A DNA stretch of 64,000 nt from contig CAYRVX010000025.1 of the NCBI GenBank assembly GCA_964427875.1, forward strand, positions 1 through 64,000, written 5' to 3'. Under the pieces are notes generated by a model. The model saw only the letters and a list, made by a program, of their open reading frames with translations. It searched no databases and was not told the origin of the DNA. This document shows, one piece after another, positions 10,400 to 20,451 of the stretch (position 1 is the stretch's first letter; every line of letters starts with the position of its first letter). The position numbers and the translations under genes are program-made. The stretch is from CAYRVX01 sp964427875. Lineage in GTDB: Bacteria; Planctomycetota; Phycisphaerae; SM23-33.

Positions 10400-11766
10400 G
10401 TCCGTTCGGTCAGTACAGACAGATTCTGCGACACGTTCAGCCGTTAGGCGTGGCCGGGCGGGTCCGCGCCGTTCGCGGGCTGACGGTCAGCGTGGCGGAC
10501 TTCTCGGCCCCGATCGGCGCGAGCTGCCGGATCGCCCGCGGCCCGCGCTACATCGAGGCGCGGGTCATCGGCTTCGCCGGGGACGAGACGCTCGTGATGC
10601 CCATGGGGGCGGTGACGGGCATCTGCCGGGGCGATCGCGTCGTCTGCTCGGCGGAAGAGCAGACCGTCGGCGTCAGCCCCGGGATGCTCGGGCGCGTGCT
10701 GGACGGCTTCGGGCGGCCGATCGACGGCGGGCGGGAGGTCCGCGTCGATCGCCGCATGCCGATCTGGCCGGAACCCATGGCGCCGATGCGCCGCCGGCGG
10801 ATCACCGATCCGCTGGGCACCGGCGTGCGGGCCGTCGACGCGATGCTCACCGTCGGGCGAGGCCAGCGGATGGGCATCTTCTCCGGCAGCGGCGTCGGAA
10901 AGAGCGTCCTGCTCGGGATGATCGCACGATACACCGCCGCCGACGTGACCGTCATCGCGATGATCGGCGAACGCGGGCGAGAGGTCCGCGATTTCATCGA
11001 GAAGGACCTCGGCCCAGAGGGCCTGCGGCGGGCGGTGGTCGTGGTATCGACGGGAGACGAGCCGCCGCTGCTTCGCGTGCAGGCCGCCGCCGTCGCCACC
11101 GCCGTGGCCGAGTACTTCCGAGATCAGGGACAGGACGTCCTGCTGCTGATGGACTCCCTGACGCGCCTGGCCATGGCCCAGCGCCAGATCGGGCTGGCCG
11201 CCGGTGAGCCGCCCGCCACCAAGGGCTACACGCCCAGCGTCTTCAGCCTGCTGCCGGAGCTGCTCGAGCGGTCCGGGCGGGCCGAGACGGGCTCCATTAC
11301 CGGGTTCTACGCCGTGCTCGTCGAGGCCGACGACATGGTCGATCCCATCGGCGACGCCGCGCGGGCCGTCACCGACGGGCACGTCCACCTCTCCAGGAGC
11401 CTGGCCAACCGCGGGCACTTCCCGGCCGTGGACATCCTCCAGAGCGTCAGCCGGGTCATGATCGACGTCGCCGACGAGCAGCACCTCGCCGCGGCCAGGA
11501 AGGTCCAGTCGCTGATCGCCGTGCACGAGGAGATCGAGGACATGGTCAGCATCGGCGCCTACCAGAAGGGCGCCAGCGACGAGCACGACCTGGCCGTGAA
11601 CATGATGCCGATGATCCGGCGGTTCCTCGCCCAGCGAACGGACCGGCGGGCGGACTTCGGCGAAACGCGGAAGGGCCTGATCGGTCTCCAGGAGCAGATC
11701 GACAGCGCCAGAGGTGAACCGGCTCGCGGGCCGACGGGCACTGGCCGGGCCGGATGGAGGAGATGA
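10396..11766 (+). CDS. fliI: Flagellum-specific ATPase FliI
   Basis: The 456-residue product is related to the F1 beta subunit and energises unloading of export substrates at the flagellar type III gate. The Walker A motif GSGVGKSV is at residues 164-171. The Walker B region is DVLLLMDSLTRLAMAQR, followed by the family signature GEPPATKGYTPSVFSLLPEL. The length fits the family (430-460). The start overlaps the fliH stop by 4 bases, indicating coupled translation. The last ~15 residues are a Gly/Arg-rich extension. It acts at the cytoplasmic face with FliH and FliJ, encoded on either side. Confidence 0.96.
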   Translation: MSPFGQYRQILRHVQPLGVAGRVRAVRGLTVSVADFSAPIGASCRIARGPRYIEARVIGFAGDETLVMPMGAVTGICRGDRVVCSAEEQTVGVSPGMLGRVLDGFGRPIDGGREVRVDRRMPIWPEPMAPMRRRRITDPLGTGVRAVDAMLTVGRGQRMGIFSGSGVGKSVLLGMIARYTAADVTVIAMIGERGREVRDFIEKDLGPEGLRRAVVVVSTGDEPPLLRVQAAAVATAVAEYFRDQGQDVLLLMDSLTRLAMAQRQIGLAAGEPPATKGYTPSVFSLLPELLERSGRAETGSITGFYAVLVEADDMVDPIGDAARAVTDGHVHLSRSLANRGHFPAVDILQSVSRVMIDVADEQHLAAARKVQSLIAVHEEIEDMVSIGAYQKGASDEHDLAVNMMPMIRRFLAQRTDRRADFGETRKGLIGLQEQIDSARGEPARGPTGTGRAGWRR

Positions 11767-11772
11767 TCGGCA

Positions 11773-12231
11773 GTGGCCTCGCGAAGGAACCATCGTGCGG
11801 AGATGCTGCTGAGGATCCGGCGGCGAGAAGAAGAGGCCGCCCGCCGGGCCTTTCAGGAGGCGCGCGGACTTGCCGACGCCGCCGAACGGCAGGTCGCAAG
11901 GCTCCGGGAGCTGTTGGCCCGGCAGAACGACGCGGCCCGGTGCGAGCTGCTGGGCGCCGCCGGCCGGCGGGCCGACCGCCCGTACCGGACGATCGCCGGC
12001 GAGCTGCTTGCCGAGATCGCCCAACGGCAGGCCGACCTCCAACGGCACGACCGGACGCTGCGCCGGCGACGAGCCGAGCTGGCCGGAACGATCACTCGGC
12101 GAAAGGCGGCGGAGATCGTCCGCCGGAAGCTCGCCTCGCAGCAGTCCGCCCGCGCGGCGCGGGTGGAGGCACAGCAGTCGGCCGACGCGCACGCGTGTCG
12201 GTCGGCCGGAGGGCGGATCGATGGAACGTGA
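11773..12231 (+). CDS. fliJ: Flagellar export protein FliJ
   Basis: The product has 152 residues and is almost entirely charged helix (Arg/Glu/Ala-rich), as expected for the two-helix coiled coil of FliJ. FliJ inserts into the FliI hexamer and helps deliver chaperone-substrate complexes. Sequence motifs are weak in this family; the call rests on length, coiled-coil composition and position directly after fliI. The start is GTG with GGAGGAG (11756-11762) 10 bases upstream. It overlaps the next gene by 11 bases. Confidence 0.75.
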   Translation: MASRRNHRAEMLLRIRRREEEAARRAFQEARGLADAAERQVARLRELLARQNDAARCELLGAAGRRADRPYRTIAGELLAEIAQRQADLQRHDRTLRRRRAELAGTITRRKAAEIVRRKLASQQSARAARVEAQQSADAHACRSAGGRIDGT

Positions 12232-12517
12232 ACTGAGAATTGAGCTTGGGCGCGTCTGGATGGCCGCCGAGGACGTCGCCGGCCTGACCGTCGGCAGTCG
12301 GATCGAGCTGGACTCGCCGCCCGGCGGCGAAGCGGAGATTCACGTCGGTTTGATTCGGTTCGCTCGCGGCGAGCCGGCGGTGATGGACGGCAAGTTCTGC
12401 TTTCGAGTATCGGCGGTCACGGCGGCCGCCGGCCGCTATGCGCGGGCCGACGCAGCACCCGCGTCAACGAAGGCCCTGGAACCAGCATCCCTTGTGGACA
12501 GGCGGAGCGACAGCTAA
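12221..12517 (+). CDS. FliN-like SpoA-domain C-ring protein
   Basis: This 98-residue protein consists mainly of one SpoA (surface presentation of antigens) domain. The pattern RELRIELGRVWMAAEDV, then LTVGSRIELD, then ARGEPAVMDGKFCFRVSAV, matches the FliN core strand by strand. FliN forms the bottom of the rotor C-ring and binds FliH during export. It is shorter than most FliN proteins and lacks their N-terminal extension. The ~30 C-terminal residues are not conserved. No fliM is present in the window. The start overlaps fliJ and the stop abuts the next ATG. Confidence 0.8.
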   Translation: MERELRIELGRVWMAAEDVAGLTVGSRIELDSPPGGEAEIHVGLIRFARGEPAVMDGKFCFRVSAVTAAAGRYARADAAPASTKALEPASLVDRRSDS

Positions 12518-13147
12518 ATGACGGCTCGCCGATGCTTGACGATCCTCGCTCTCGCCGCGGCGCTGCTCGCCGGCGCGCTGCTGCCGGCAGGGCTGCGCGG
12601 CCAAGAGCCGACGTCCGCCCCGGCCGCCTCGACGCCGGTGCGCACGGACGCGTCGGACGGCACAGACGGACGGGCCGTCCGGTCGGGAGCAACAGAAGAC
12701 ACGTCTGGAAAGAGGCTCACAAGGGATGGCGGCGACGGATGGCTCCAGACGCTGGCGGCGCTGGCTGTCGTGATCGTGCTGATCTTCGCCGTCCGAATGC
12801 TCCTGAAGCGGTTTGCCGCCTCGCCGAGCTCGGCTCGTCGCGGCGGCGCGATCGAGGTTCTGGCCCAGGCGAGGCTGGCTTCGCGGCAGCAGGTCTCGCT
12901 CGTCCGGCTGGGCAGGCGGCTGGTGCTGGTGGGCTCCGGCCCGACGGGCATAAGCCCGCTGGCCGAGGTGACCGACCCGGACGAGGCCAAGGAGCTGCTG
13001 GCCGCCGTTCGATCGGGCGGGTCCGGCACGTTCGCCGGCATCTTTGCCCGCCGCAACAGGCACGCCGCGGACGGCTCCACCGGCGAGTCGAGCGAGAAGG
13101 GCGACGGCGAGTCATCGTCGAAGGGCTCGCAAGGGACAGGCACATGA
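12518..13147 (+). CDS. fliO: Flagellar biosynthetic protein FliO
   Basis: The product has 209 residues. It has an N-terminal signal-like hydrophobic segment (~8-28), a polar Thr/Ser-rich stretch, one transmembrane helix (~75-97, WLQTLAALAVVIVLIFAVRM) and a small cytoplasmic domain with the FliO pattern IEVLAQARLASRQQVSLVRL and a following LVLVGSGPTGISPL. FliO stabilises assembly of the FliP ring in the export gate. It abuts the fliN-like stop and overlaps fliP by 4 bases (ATGA), which fits the FliO-P-Q-R order of other flagellar operons. Confidence 0.88.
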   Translation: MTARRCLTILALAAALLAGALLPAGLRGQEPTSAPAASTPVRTDASDGTDGRAVRSGATEDTSGKRLTRDGGDGWLQTLAALAVVIVLIFAVRMLLKRFAASPSSARRGGAIEVLAQARLASRQQVSLVRLGRRLVLVGSGPTGISPLAEVTDPDEAKELLAAVRSGGSGTFAGIFARRNRHAADGSTGESSEKGDGESSSKGSQGTGT

Positions 13148-13932
13148 TCGTGCGTGGGATGGCGTTACTGGCGGTGCTGATGGCGGCGAGCCCGGCCTCT
13201 GCGGGCGGGCCGTCGAGCGCGACGGCACCGGCCACGGCGCCCGCCGCACGCAATGTCACGGACCTCCTGCCCAGCGCGGGCACGCCCGCCGGGGCATCCG
13301 CCACGCTGCAATGGGTCGTGCTGATCACGGTGTTGGCCCTGGCCCCGGCCATCCTCGTGATGGTGACGTGCTTTACACGGATCGTGGTGGTGCTCGGCCT
13401 GCTGCGGCAGGCCTTGGCGACGCAGCAGGTGCCGCCGAACCAGGTGCTCTTCGGCCTGGCGCTGCTGATGACGGTGGCGGTGATGGCCCCCACGTACCGC
13501 GAGGTCCATCGCGAGGCCCTCTCGCCCTACCTGGCGGGCCGGCTGGGGCGTGAGGAGGCCTTTGCGGCCGGCGAGAAACGCGTGCGGGACTTCATGATCC
13601 GCCAGATCGAGGCCGGCGGCAACACGGACGACGTGTACCTGTTCCTCGACGAGCGGACCGCCGCCCGCGCCGACCTGACCTGGGGCGACGTGCCGACGCT
13701 CTCGCTGATCCCTTCGTTCGTGGTCAGCGAGCTGAAGATCGCGTTCTACATGGGTTTTCGAATCTACCTGCCGTTCCTGGTCATCGACATGCTGGTCGGG
13801 GCGGTGCTGATCTCGATGGGCATGCTGATGCTGCCGCCGGTGCTGATCTCGCTGCCGTTCAAGCTGCTGCTGTTCGTGCTGGCCGACGGGTGGCACCTGG
13901 TGGTTGGCACGCTGATGAGCAGCTTCGGCTGA
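13144..13932 (+). CDS. fliP: Flagellar export gate protein FliP
   Basis: The 262-residue integral membrane protein forms the pentameric core of the export gate with FliQ and FliR. Residues 1-20 are a cleavable signal peptide, as usual for FliP. The family signatures are present: MVTCFTRIVVVLGLLRQALA, PPNQVLFGLALLMT, and near the C-terminus PSFVVSELKIAFYMGFRIYL then PFKLLLFVLADGW. Four transmembrane segments are predicted by eye. Length matches the family (~245-260). It overlaps fliO by 4 bases and is followed by fliQ after 16 bases. Confidence 0.96.
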   Translation: MIVRGMALLAVLMAASPASAGGPSSATAPATAPAARNVTDLLPSAGTPAGASATLQWVVLITVLALAPAILVMVTCFTRIVVVLGLLRQALATQQVPPNQVLFGLALLMTVAVMAPTYREVHREALSPYLAGRLGREEAFAAGEKRVRDFMIRQIEAGGNTDDVYLFLDERTAARADLTWGDVPTLSLIPSFVVSELKIAFYMGFRIYLPFLVIDMLVGAVLISMGMLMLPPVLISLPFKLLLFVLADGWHLVVGTLMSSFG

Positions 13933-13948
13933 TGGACCAGGAGGCGTT

Positions 13949-14206
13949 GTGGAAACATACGAGGCGATCGATCTCGGGCGGCGGGCGGTGATGCTCATCC
14001 TCATCGTCGGCGCGCCGGTGCTTCTGACGGCGCTGGTGGTCGGCCTGGTCGTCAGCGTTCTTCAGGCCGTCACGCAGGTGCAGGAGCAGACGTTGAGTTT
14101 CGTGCCGAAGATCCTCGCCATGCTGGTGGCGGTCGCGATTACCGGGTCGTGGATGTTGGAGAAGCTGCTCGAGTTCGGCCGGGAGATGTTCGGCCAACTG
14201 CCGTAG
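13949..14206 (+). CDS. fliQ: Flagellar export gate protein FliQ
   Basis: The product has 85 residues with two transmembrane helices, the standard FliQ size. The first helix contains LILIVGAPVLLTALVVGLVV, followed by the conserved QAVTQVQEQTLSFVPK loop. FliQ wraps the FliP/FliR core of the export gate. The start is GTG with CCAGGAGG 6-10 bases upstream. It lies between fliP and fliR. Confidence 0.95.
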   Translation: METYEAIDLGRRAVMLILIVGAPVLLTALVVGLVVSVLQAVTQVQEQTLSFVPKILAMLVAVAITGSWMLEKLLEFGREMFGQLP

Positions 14207-14227
14207 CCGCCAAAAAAGGACTGACGA

Positions 14228-15004
14228 ATGCTCGCCGTTGATCCGGCAATGACCTGGGCTGCGACGCTGCTGCTCGTGACCGTTCGGGTCGTGGGCATGA
14301 TGCTGTTCGCCCCGGTGTTCAGCAACACGGCGGTGCCGGTGAAGCTGCGGGTCGTGGTCGGCGCGGCGATGGGGCTGGCGGTTGCGGGCCGGCTGACGGC
14401 CCCCGTGCCCCTGCCACCGGGCTGGCTCGACCTGGCGATGGCCGCCGGCTGTGAGCTCCTGATCGGCGGGGCGATCGGGTACGCGGCGCGGCTGATCTTC
14501 ACCGGCGTGGAGCTGGGCGCGTTTCACATAAGCAGCCAGATGGGCCTGGCGCTGGGCGACCTGATGAACCCGCTGATGTCGGGCTCGCCCCAGGCGGCCA
14601 GCGGCCTGTTCCGCATGCTCGCCGTGGTGGTCTTCCTGGCCATCGGCGGGCACCGCGCACTGGTCGGCGGCCTGCTGGAGACGTTCGACACCGTCCCGCC
14701 GGCCGGCTTCGCCGCGCCCGGCGCGGTGCTCGACACGACGGTCGCCATGTTGGGCGCCAGCTTCGTGCTCGCGCTGAAGGTGGCCGCCCCCGTGCTGATC
14801 GCCATGCTCGTGGCGATGGTCGCGCTGGGCATGCTGCACAGGACGATGCCGCAGTGCAATCTGCTTTCGATGGGCCTGCCGGTCCGGGCGATGCTGGGCC
14901 TGCTGGTGGTGGCGTGCTCGCTGGGCGTGTTGGCCCCGCTCGTGGAAGCGGCGACGGCCCGGCTGAGCCGGAACATCCAGATGCTGACGGCGGCGGTGAG
15001 GTAG
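14228..15004 (+). CDS. fliR: Flagellar export gate protein FliR
   Basis: The product has 258 residues with about six hydrophobic segments, the usual FliR topology. Family features include RVVGMMLFAPVFSNTAVPVK near the N-terminus, ELLIGGAIGYAARLIFTGVE in the middle and HRTMPQCNLLSMGLPVRAML near residue 210. FliR completes the FliP5Q4R1 gate complex that exports rod, hook and filament subunits. AAAAAAGGA precedes the start, and flhB begins 3 bases after the stop. Confidence 0.95.
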   Translation: MLAVDPAMTWAATLLLVTVRVVGMMLFAPVFSNTAVPVKLRVVVGAAMGLAVAGRLTAPVPLPPGWLDLAMAAGCELLIGGAIGYAARLIFTGVELGAFHISSQMGLALGDLMNPLMSGSPQAASGLFRMLAVVVFLAIGGHRALVGGLLETFDTVPPAGFAAPGAVLDTTVAMLGASFVLALKVAAPVLIAMLVAMVALGMLHRTMPQCNLLSMGLPVRAMLGLLVVACSLGVLAPLVEAATARLSRNIQMLTAAVR

Positions 15005-15007
15005 TCC

Positions 15008-16096
15008 ATGGCCAGGTACCGCGAGGACGAATCGGGCGAACGGACGCGGCAGCCGACCTCGCTGCGGCTGGCGGAGGCGCGGCGGCGCGGGCGCGTGCCT
15101 CGCAGCGCCGAGCTGACTTCCGCGGCGGCGGCGCTGGGCTGCCTGCTCGTCCTGGCCCTCATCGGCCCGGGATTGCTCGGCGAGATGACGAAGATGACCG
15201 CGACGTTGCTGGACGGCCGATCGGCCGGCATCAACGCCTCCGGCGGCGAGCTGAAGGAGCTGGCCCTGCGTGGCGCGGGCCCTTCGCTGGCCATGGTCTG
15301 CGGCCTGCTGGTCGGATCGGCTGGGCTGGCGGCGCTGGTCGGCCTGGTGCAGGTCGGGCCGATCGTGGCCACCGACCGCATCCGTCCCGATCCGGCGCGG
15401 ATCAGCCCCCGGGCGGGCCTCGAAAGGCTGCTGTCACTGCGGACACTGGTGAGAGGCTGCCTGGCGCTTGCGAAGCTGGCCGCCGTCGCGGCGGTGGGGT
15501 ACTGGGCCGTGCGGCCGGCACTGCCGCGGCTGGCGGCCGCGAGCGGGCTGGACGCGTGGCACCTGGCCGCGGAGGCCGGCAACCTGGCCGGCGGCGTGGC
15601 CGTCCGAGTCGGGCTTTGCCTGCTGGCCCTGGCGGCCGTGGACTTCCTCTACCAACGCTGGCAGCACCGCCAGGACCTTCGGATGACACCACGCCAGTGG
15701 GCCGAAGACCTCAGGACCATGGAAGGCGACTGGCGCGTCCGCCGCCGCCGCCGCGAGATCGCCCGGCAGTTGGGCGACTGGCGAGCCGCCCGCCAAGTGC
15801 CGTCGGCGTCTCTGGTGGTGTTCAATCCCCACGGCTGTGCCGTGGCCGTGCGGTACGCCGAGACCGACGCGGCCCCGGTTGTAGTGGCCAGGGGCGCCGG
15901 CTTCTCGGCGCTGCGGATTCGTCGCACGGCCGAGGCGGCCGGCGTGCCGGCCGTCGCCGCCGCCTCCGCCGCCCGGGAAATCCACAGACGCTGCCGCAGC
16001 GGGGACGAGATCCCCGAGGCGCTCTACGAAGCCGTCGCGAACCTGCTGGCTGACTGCCGCAAGGACCCGGGCGATTCGAGCGAGAATCATGGCTGA
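15008..16096 (+). CDS. flhB: Flagellar export switch protein FlhB with altered autocleavage motif (NPHG)
   Basis: The 362-residue product has the FlhB layout: a polar N-terminus with a LRLAEARRRGRVPRSAEL segment, four transmembrane helices (~40-210) and a cytoplasmic domain that sets substrate specificity. FlhB normally cleaves itself between Asn and Pro of NPTH. Here residues 273-276 read NPHG in the correct context (SLVVFNPHGCAVAVRY). The scissile Asn-Pro is kept but Thr and His are replaced. The upstream EGDP segment also reads EGDW. Either cleavage still occurs in a variant site or switching works differently. It overlaps flhA by 8 bases. Confidence 0.92.
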   Translation: MARYREDESGERTRQPTSLRLAEARRRGRVPRSAELTSAAAALGCLLVLALIGPGLLGEMTKMTATLLDGRSAGINASGGELKELALRGAGPSLAMVCGLLVGSAGLAALVGLVQVGPIVATDRIRPDPARISPRAGLERLLSLRTLVRGCLALAKLAAVAAVGYWAVRPALPRLAAASGLDAWHLAAEAGNLAGGVAVRVGLCLLALAAVDFLYQRWQHRQDLRMTPRQWAEDLRTMEGDWRVRRRRREIARQLGDWRAARQVPSASLVVFNPHGCAVAVRYAETDAAPVVVARGAGFSALRIRRTAEAAGVPAVAAASAAREIHRRCRSGDEIPEALYEAVANLLADCRKDPGDSSENHG

Positions 16097-18206
16097 CGAG
16101 GCACGGACATTCAGCGCGGTGGCGCGGGCGATCGGTCGCCACCGCGGCCTGCTGCTGCCCATCGGTGCGGCCGCGCTCATCTTCGCCGTCCTCGTGCCCC
16201 TCCCGCCCGGGCTGGTGGACGTGCTCCTGGCCGCCAATATCACGATCTCCGCCATCATCCTCCTGACGGCCATCTATGTCCCCAGCCCGCTGGACTTCAG
16301 CGTCTTGCCCTCCGTGCTGCTGGGGGCGACGCTGTTTCGGCTGGTGCTGAACGTGGCGACGACGCGTCTGATCCTGACGGCCGGGGCCGACGGGCGGACC
16401 GTCGCGGAGGCCCAGGCGGCCGCCGGTCAGGTGATCTGGGCCTTCAGCGACTTCGTCAGTCGCGGCTCGCTGACGGTGGGCGTGATCCTGTTCGCCATCA
16501 TCGTGGTCATCCAGTTCGTGGTGGTCACGAAGGGCGCCGCGCGGATCAGCGAGGTGGCCGCTCGCTTCGTGCTCGACGCCATGCCGGGCAAGCAGATGGC
16601 CATCGACGCCGACCTCGCCGCCGGGCTCGTCTCGCAGGACGAGGCCCGGTCGCGGCGAACGAGAATCGCGCGCGAGGCCGACCTCTACGGCGCGATGGAC
16701 GGGGCGTCGAAGTTCCTCCGCGGCGACGCGGTCGCGGCCGTGCTCATCACACTCATCAACATCCTCGGCGGACTGTACGTCGGGATGGTGCAGTATGGCT
16801 GGGACCTCTCGCGGACGGCGTCGCTGTTCACCCGCCTGACGATAGGCGACGGGCTGGTGACGCAGATACCGGCCTTCCTGGTGGCGATCTCCGCGGCGCT
16901 GATCGTCACGCGCTCGACGGCCCGCAGCAACCTGAGCGAAGAGGTCATCTCGCAGCTCGTCTCGCGCCCGATCGTGCTGGTGATCACGGCCGTCTTCCTG
17001 GCACTGCTGGCATTGACGTCGCTGCCGAAGGTGCCCCTGTTGACGCTCGGCGTCGGCTGCGTCGTGCTGGCGGCGGTCCTCTCGCGGCGAAAGGCCCTCG
17101 CCGCGGCCGGCGCGGAAACCGCCGGGGAGGGGGCATCCGAGGCCCCCGAGCGCGAGGATGGCCGGGCCCAGCACGTCGAGCATCTGCTCGGCGTCGATCC
17201 GATCCGGATCGAGCTGGGCTACGCGCTGGTCCGGCTGGTCGATCCGGCCCAGGGGGGCCAACTGCTCCGGCGGATTGCCGCCCTTCGCCGCCAGATGGCG
17301 CTGGATCTGGGCCTGGTCGTGCCCCCGATCCGTATTCGGGACAATCTGGGGCTCGACGCGCGCGGGTACGTGGTCAAGGTCCGCGGCGCGAAGGTCGCCT
17401 CCGGGCGGCTTTACCCCAAGCAGTTGCTGGCCGTCGCCGGGGACCGCGCGGTGGGGAAGCTGCTCGGGCGGGATGCCACCGAGCCGGCGTTCGGCACGCC
17501 CGCCGTGTGGATCAGCCCGTCGCAGCGCCCTCAGGCCGAACGCATGAACTACACCGTCGTCGAGCCGTCCGGCGTCGTGGCCACGCACCTGGGGGAGGTC
17601 GTTCGCCGGCACGCCCACGAGCTCCTGTCGCGCGAGCGGGTGGTCATGCTGCTGGACAACCTGAAATCCTCCGCGGCGAACCTCGTCGAGGAGGTCAGGG
17701 AAAAGCTCAACGTCGGACAGGTCCGCAAGGTCCTCCAGAACCTCCTCCGCGAGCGCGTGCCCATCCGCGACCTGGAGGTGATCCTCGAGGCCCTCTGCGA
17801 GGGCGCCGAGACGACCGACGAGGTCGAACTGCTCACCGAGCACGTCCGCCAGCGGATGGGTCGAATCCTCTCCCAGCGGTACTGCGACGAAGAAGGCAAG
17901 CTCTGGTGCGTCTCGCTCGATGCGAACCTGGAGGAGACGATCCACTCCCACATGGCCTTGGCCTCTCGTCCGTCGGCTGCAACCATCCCGCCCGAGCTGG
18001 GCAGGAAGGTCGCCCGCGCCGTCACCGAAGCGCTGGGACCCCTCCGCAGGCAAGGCCGCCGTCCGGTCGTGATCTGTAGCCCGGAGATCAGGCCGGCCAT
18101 GAAACAGCTCATCTCCCCCTCGCTGCCGCAGGCAGCCGTGCTGGGGTACAACGAGATCGATTCCGCCGAAGTCCAGTCCATAGAAAGCGTGGGTATCGAG
18201 TCATGA
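16089..18206 (+). CDS. flhA: Flagellar export gate protein FlhA
   Basis: The product has 705 residues, a typical length. Residues ~20-330 contain about eight transmembrane helices with hallmark segments: PSPLDFSVLPSVLLGATLFR near the start, the FHIPEP-type loop with MPGKQMAIDADLAAGL, and the GDGLVTQIPAFLVAISAALI helix. Residues ~360-705 form the cytoplasmic ring that docks FliI-FliJ and chaperone-substrate complexes. It overlaps flhB by 8 bases at its start and flhF by 4 bases (ATGA) at its end, so translation is probably coupled. Confidence 0.97.
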   Translation: MADEARTFSAVARAIGRHRGLLLPIGAAALIFAVLVPLPPGLVDVLLAANITISAIILLTAIYVPSPLDFSVLPSVLLGATLFRLVLNVATTRLILTAGADGRTVAEAQAAAGQVIWAFSDFVSRGSLTVGVILFAIIVVIQFVVVTKGAARISEVAARFVLDAMPGKQMAIDADLAAGLVSQDEARSRRTRIAREADLYGAMDGASKFLRGDAVAAVLITLINILGGLYVGMVQYGWDLSRTASLFTRLTIGDGLVTQIPAFLVAISAALIVTRSTARSNLSEEVISQLVSRPIVLVITAVFLALLALTSLPKVPLLTLGVGCVVLAAVLSRRKALAAAGAETAGEGASEAPEREDGRAQHVEHLLGVDPIRIELGYALVRLVDPAQGGQLLRRIAALRRQMALDLGLVVPPIRIRDNLGLDARGYVVKVRGAKVASGRLYPKQLLAVAGDRAVGKLLGRDATEPAFGTPAVWISPSQRPQAERMNYTVVEPSGVVATHLGEVVRRHAHELLSRERVVMLLDNLKSSAANLVEEVREKLNVGQVRKVLQNLLRERVPIRDLEVILEALCEGAETTDEVELLTEHVRQRMGRILSQRYCDEEGKLWCVSLDANLEETIHSHMALASRPSAATIPPELGRKVARAVTEALGPLRRQGRRPVVICSPEIRPAMKQLISPSLPQAAVLGYNEIDSAEVQSIESVGIES

Positions 18207-19427
18207 CACTGAAAACCTACGAAGCGCCTACAATGGGAGAGGTCCTTGCGGAGGTAAAGCGAGACCTCGGACGTGACGCCGTGATCCTGCACATGCGAAG
18301 TTCCCGGAAAGGCGGGCTGTTGGGCCTGTGGGGCCGCAGCGTCTGGGAGGTGACCGCCTCGTCCAACGTCAACGTCCCCCAGCGCATCGCCGAGGGCAAG
18401 TACGTGCCCGAGCCGCGCGCGGAGGAAGCTGCCGCGGGCGGGGGTCCCGACGGCAAGAGACCGCTTCGCGCCCCGGCCGGGCACGCCGAGACGCCGCCCG
18501 AGCAGCCCGAGCCCCAGGCCCCCCGGGTCCTGACCGGCCAGGTCGCAGACATTCATCGCATGATCGAGATGCTTCTGGCCCGGACGGCGACCGAGAGCGG
18601 GCACGAGGCGGCCGTTCCGCCGGAGCTTCAGGAGCTCCAGGTACACCTCGTCGGCCAGGACGTCCGCGACGAGACCGTCTCGGAGTTTGTCCGGCAGTTG
18701 TGCCTGGACCTGACGGGCCAGCAGCTCAGCGACCGGGAGCTTGTCCGCCAGGCGCTTCGGAAGATGCTGGCGTCGCGGATTCGCACGGCCGGCGACGAGG
18801 CGCAGGGCGATTCGGCCCGGACCGGGCGGGCCCGCGTGATCGCCCTGATCGGACCGACCGGCGTGGGAAAGACCACCACGATCGCCAAGCTCGCCGCAAA
18901 CTACAAGCTCCGCGGCAGAAAGAAGGTCGGCCTGATCACCATCGACACGTATCGGATCGCCGCGGTGGACCAGTTGCGGACCTACGCCGACATCATCGAG
19001 GTGCCGCTGAAGGCGGTGCTGACCGCCGGCGAGCTGCACCAGGCCATCCGCGACATGCGCGACCTCGACATCGTGCTGATCGACACCGCCGGTCGCAGCC
19101 AGAACAACCATCTTCGCCTGAACCAACTGCGGAGTTTCATCGCGGCGGCCCGGCCGGATGAGGTCCACCTTGTCGTCTCGGCCACCGGCAACGGGACCTG
19201 CACGCGGCGGGTGCTCGATCGCTTCCTGCCGTTGGGCGCGAACCGCTTGATCGTCTCGAAGCTGGACGAGGCGGGAACCTTCGGTGTGTTCCTGAACGTC
19301 TCCAGCGCCACGGGGCGGCCGATCAGCTACGTTACCACCGGCCAGGACGTGCCCGACGACATCTGCCCGGCGGACGCCGACGCCCTGGCCGAGTGCATTC
19401 TCGCCGGACGTTTCGGAGAGGAGATCG

Positions 19428-19438
<11 letters not shown>
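18203..19438 (+). CDS. flhF: Flagellar placement GTPase FlhF (SRP family)
   Basis: The product has 411 residues. The N-terminus is the basic B domain typical of FlhF (MTLKTYEAPTMGEVLAEVKR, then LGRDAVILHMR). A variable proline-rich stretch follows. The NG domain has G1 GPTGVGKTTTIAKLAA, the segment ITIDTYRIAAVDQLRTYADI, G3 DTAGR (here followed by SQNN) and G4 SKLDEAG. FlhF sets flagellum position and number together with FlhG, encoded directly downstream and overlapping by 11 bases. The pair implies polar or spatially controlled flagella. Confidence 0.96.
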
Positions 19439-20276
<838 letters not shown>

Positions 20277-20293
20277 AAGGAGAAGCAGAAAGG

Positions 20294-20362
20294 ATGAAAA
20301 ATACGATGTTGAAATCGACTATGAGGCCTAAAGAACATAAGAAATCTGACGAAAATAAGTAG
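20294..20362 (+). CDS. Possible 22-residue Lys-rich leader peptide
   Basis: A short frame starts at ATG 20294, 17 bases after the flhG stop, with AAAGGAG at 20276-20282. It ends at TAG 20360-20362. The peptide would be lysine-rich and Met-rich and is encoded by AT-rich codons quite unlike the neighbouring genes. No homologue is recognised. It may be a chance frame in an AT-rich leader or an upstream regulatory peptide for the sigma factor gene. Confidence 0.25.
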   Translation: MKNTMLKSTMRPKEHKKSDENK

Positions 20363-20398
20363 GATGAGCGCTCTATCAGGGTCGAACAAGGCGACGCG

Positions 20399-20451
20399 GC
20401 TTCCTCTCGGGAGCATGACGGCGTTTCCGGACGCCGTGGCGGTCGCCGACC
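20399..20451 (+). promoter_or_regulatory. Three consecutive hairpins in the fliA/whiG leader
   Basis: Three local stems follow each other: GCTTCC/GGGAGC (20399-20404 with 20409-20414, one GU pair, loop TCTC), GGCGT/ACGCC (20420-20424 with 20431-20435), and GGTC/GACC (20441-20444 with 20448-20451). They lie between flhG and the sigma factor start, followed by the GGAAGGAG ribosome binding site. No known riboswitch consensus was recognised. The compact arrangement suggests structured mRNA that could control sigma factor translation. Confidence 0.4.

Noticed and set aside
15822..18053. Minus-strand open frame of 743 codons
   Set aside because: It lies opposite flhA and flhB; no recognisable motif.
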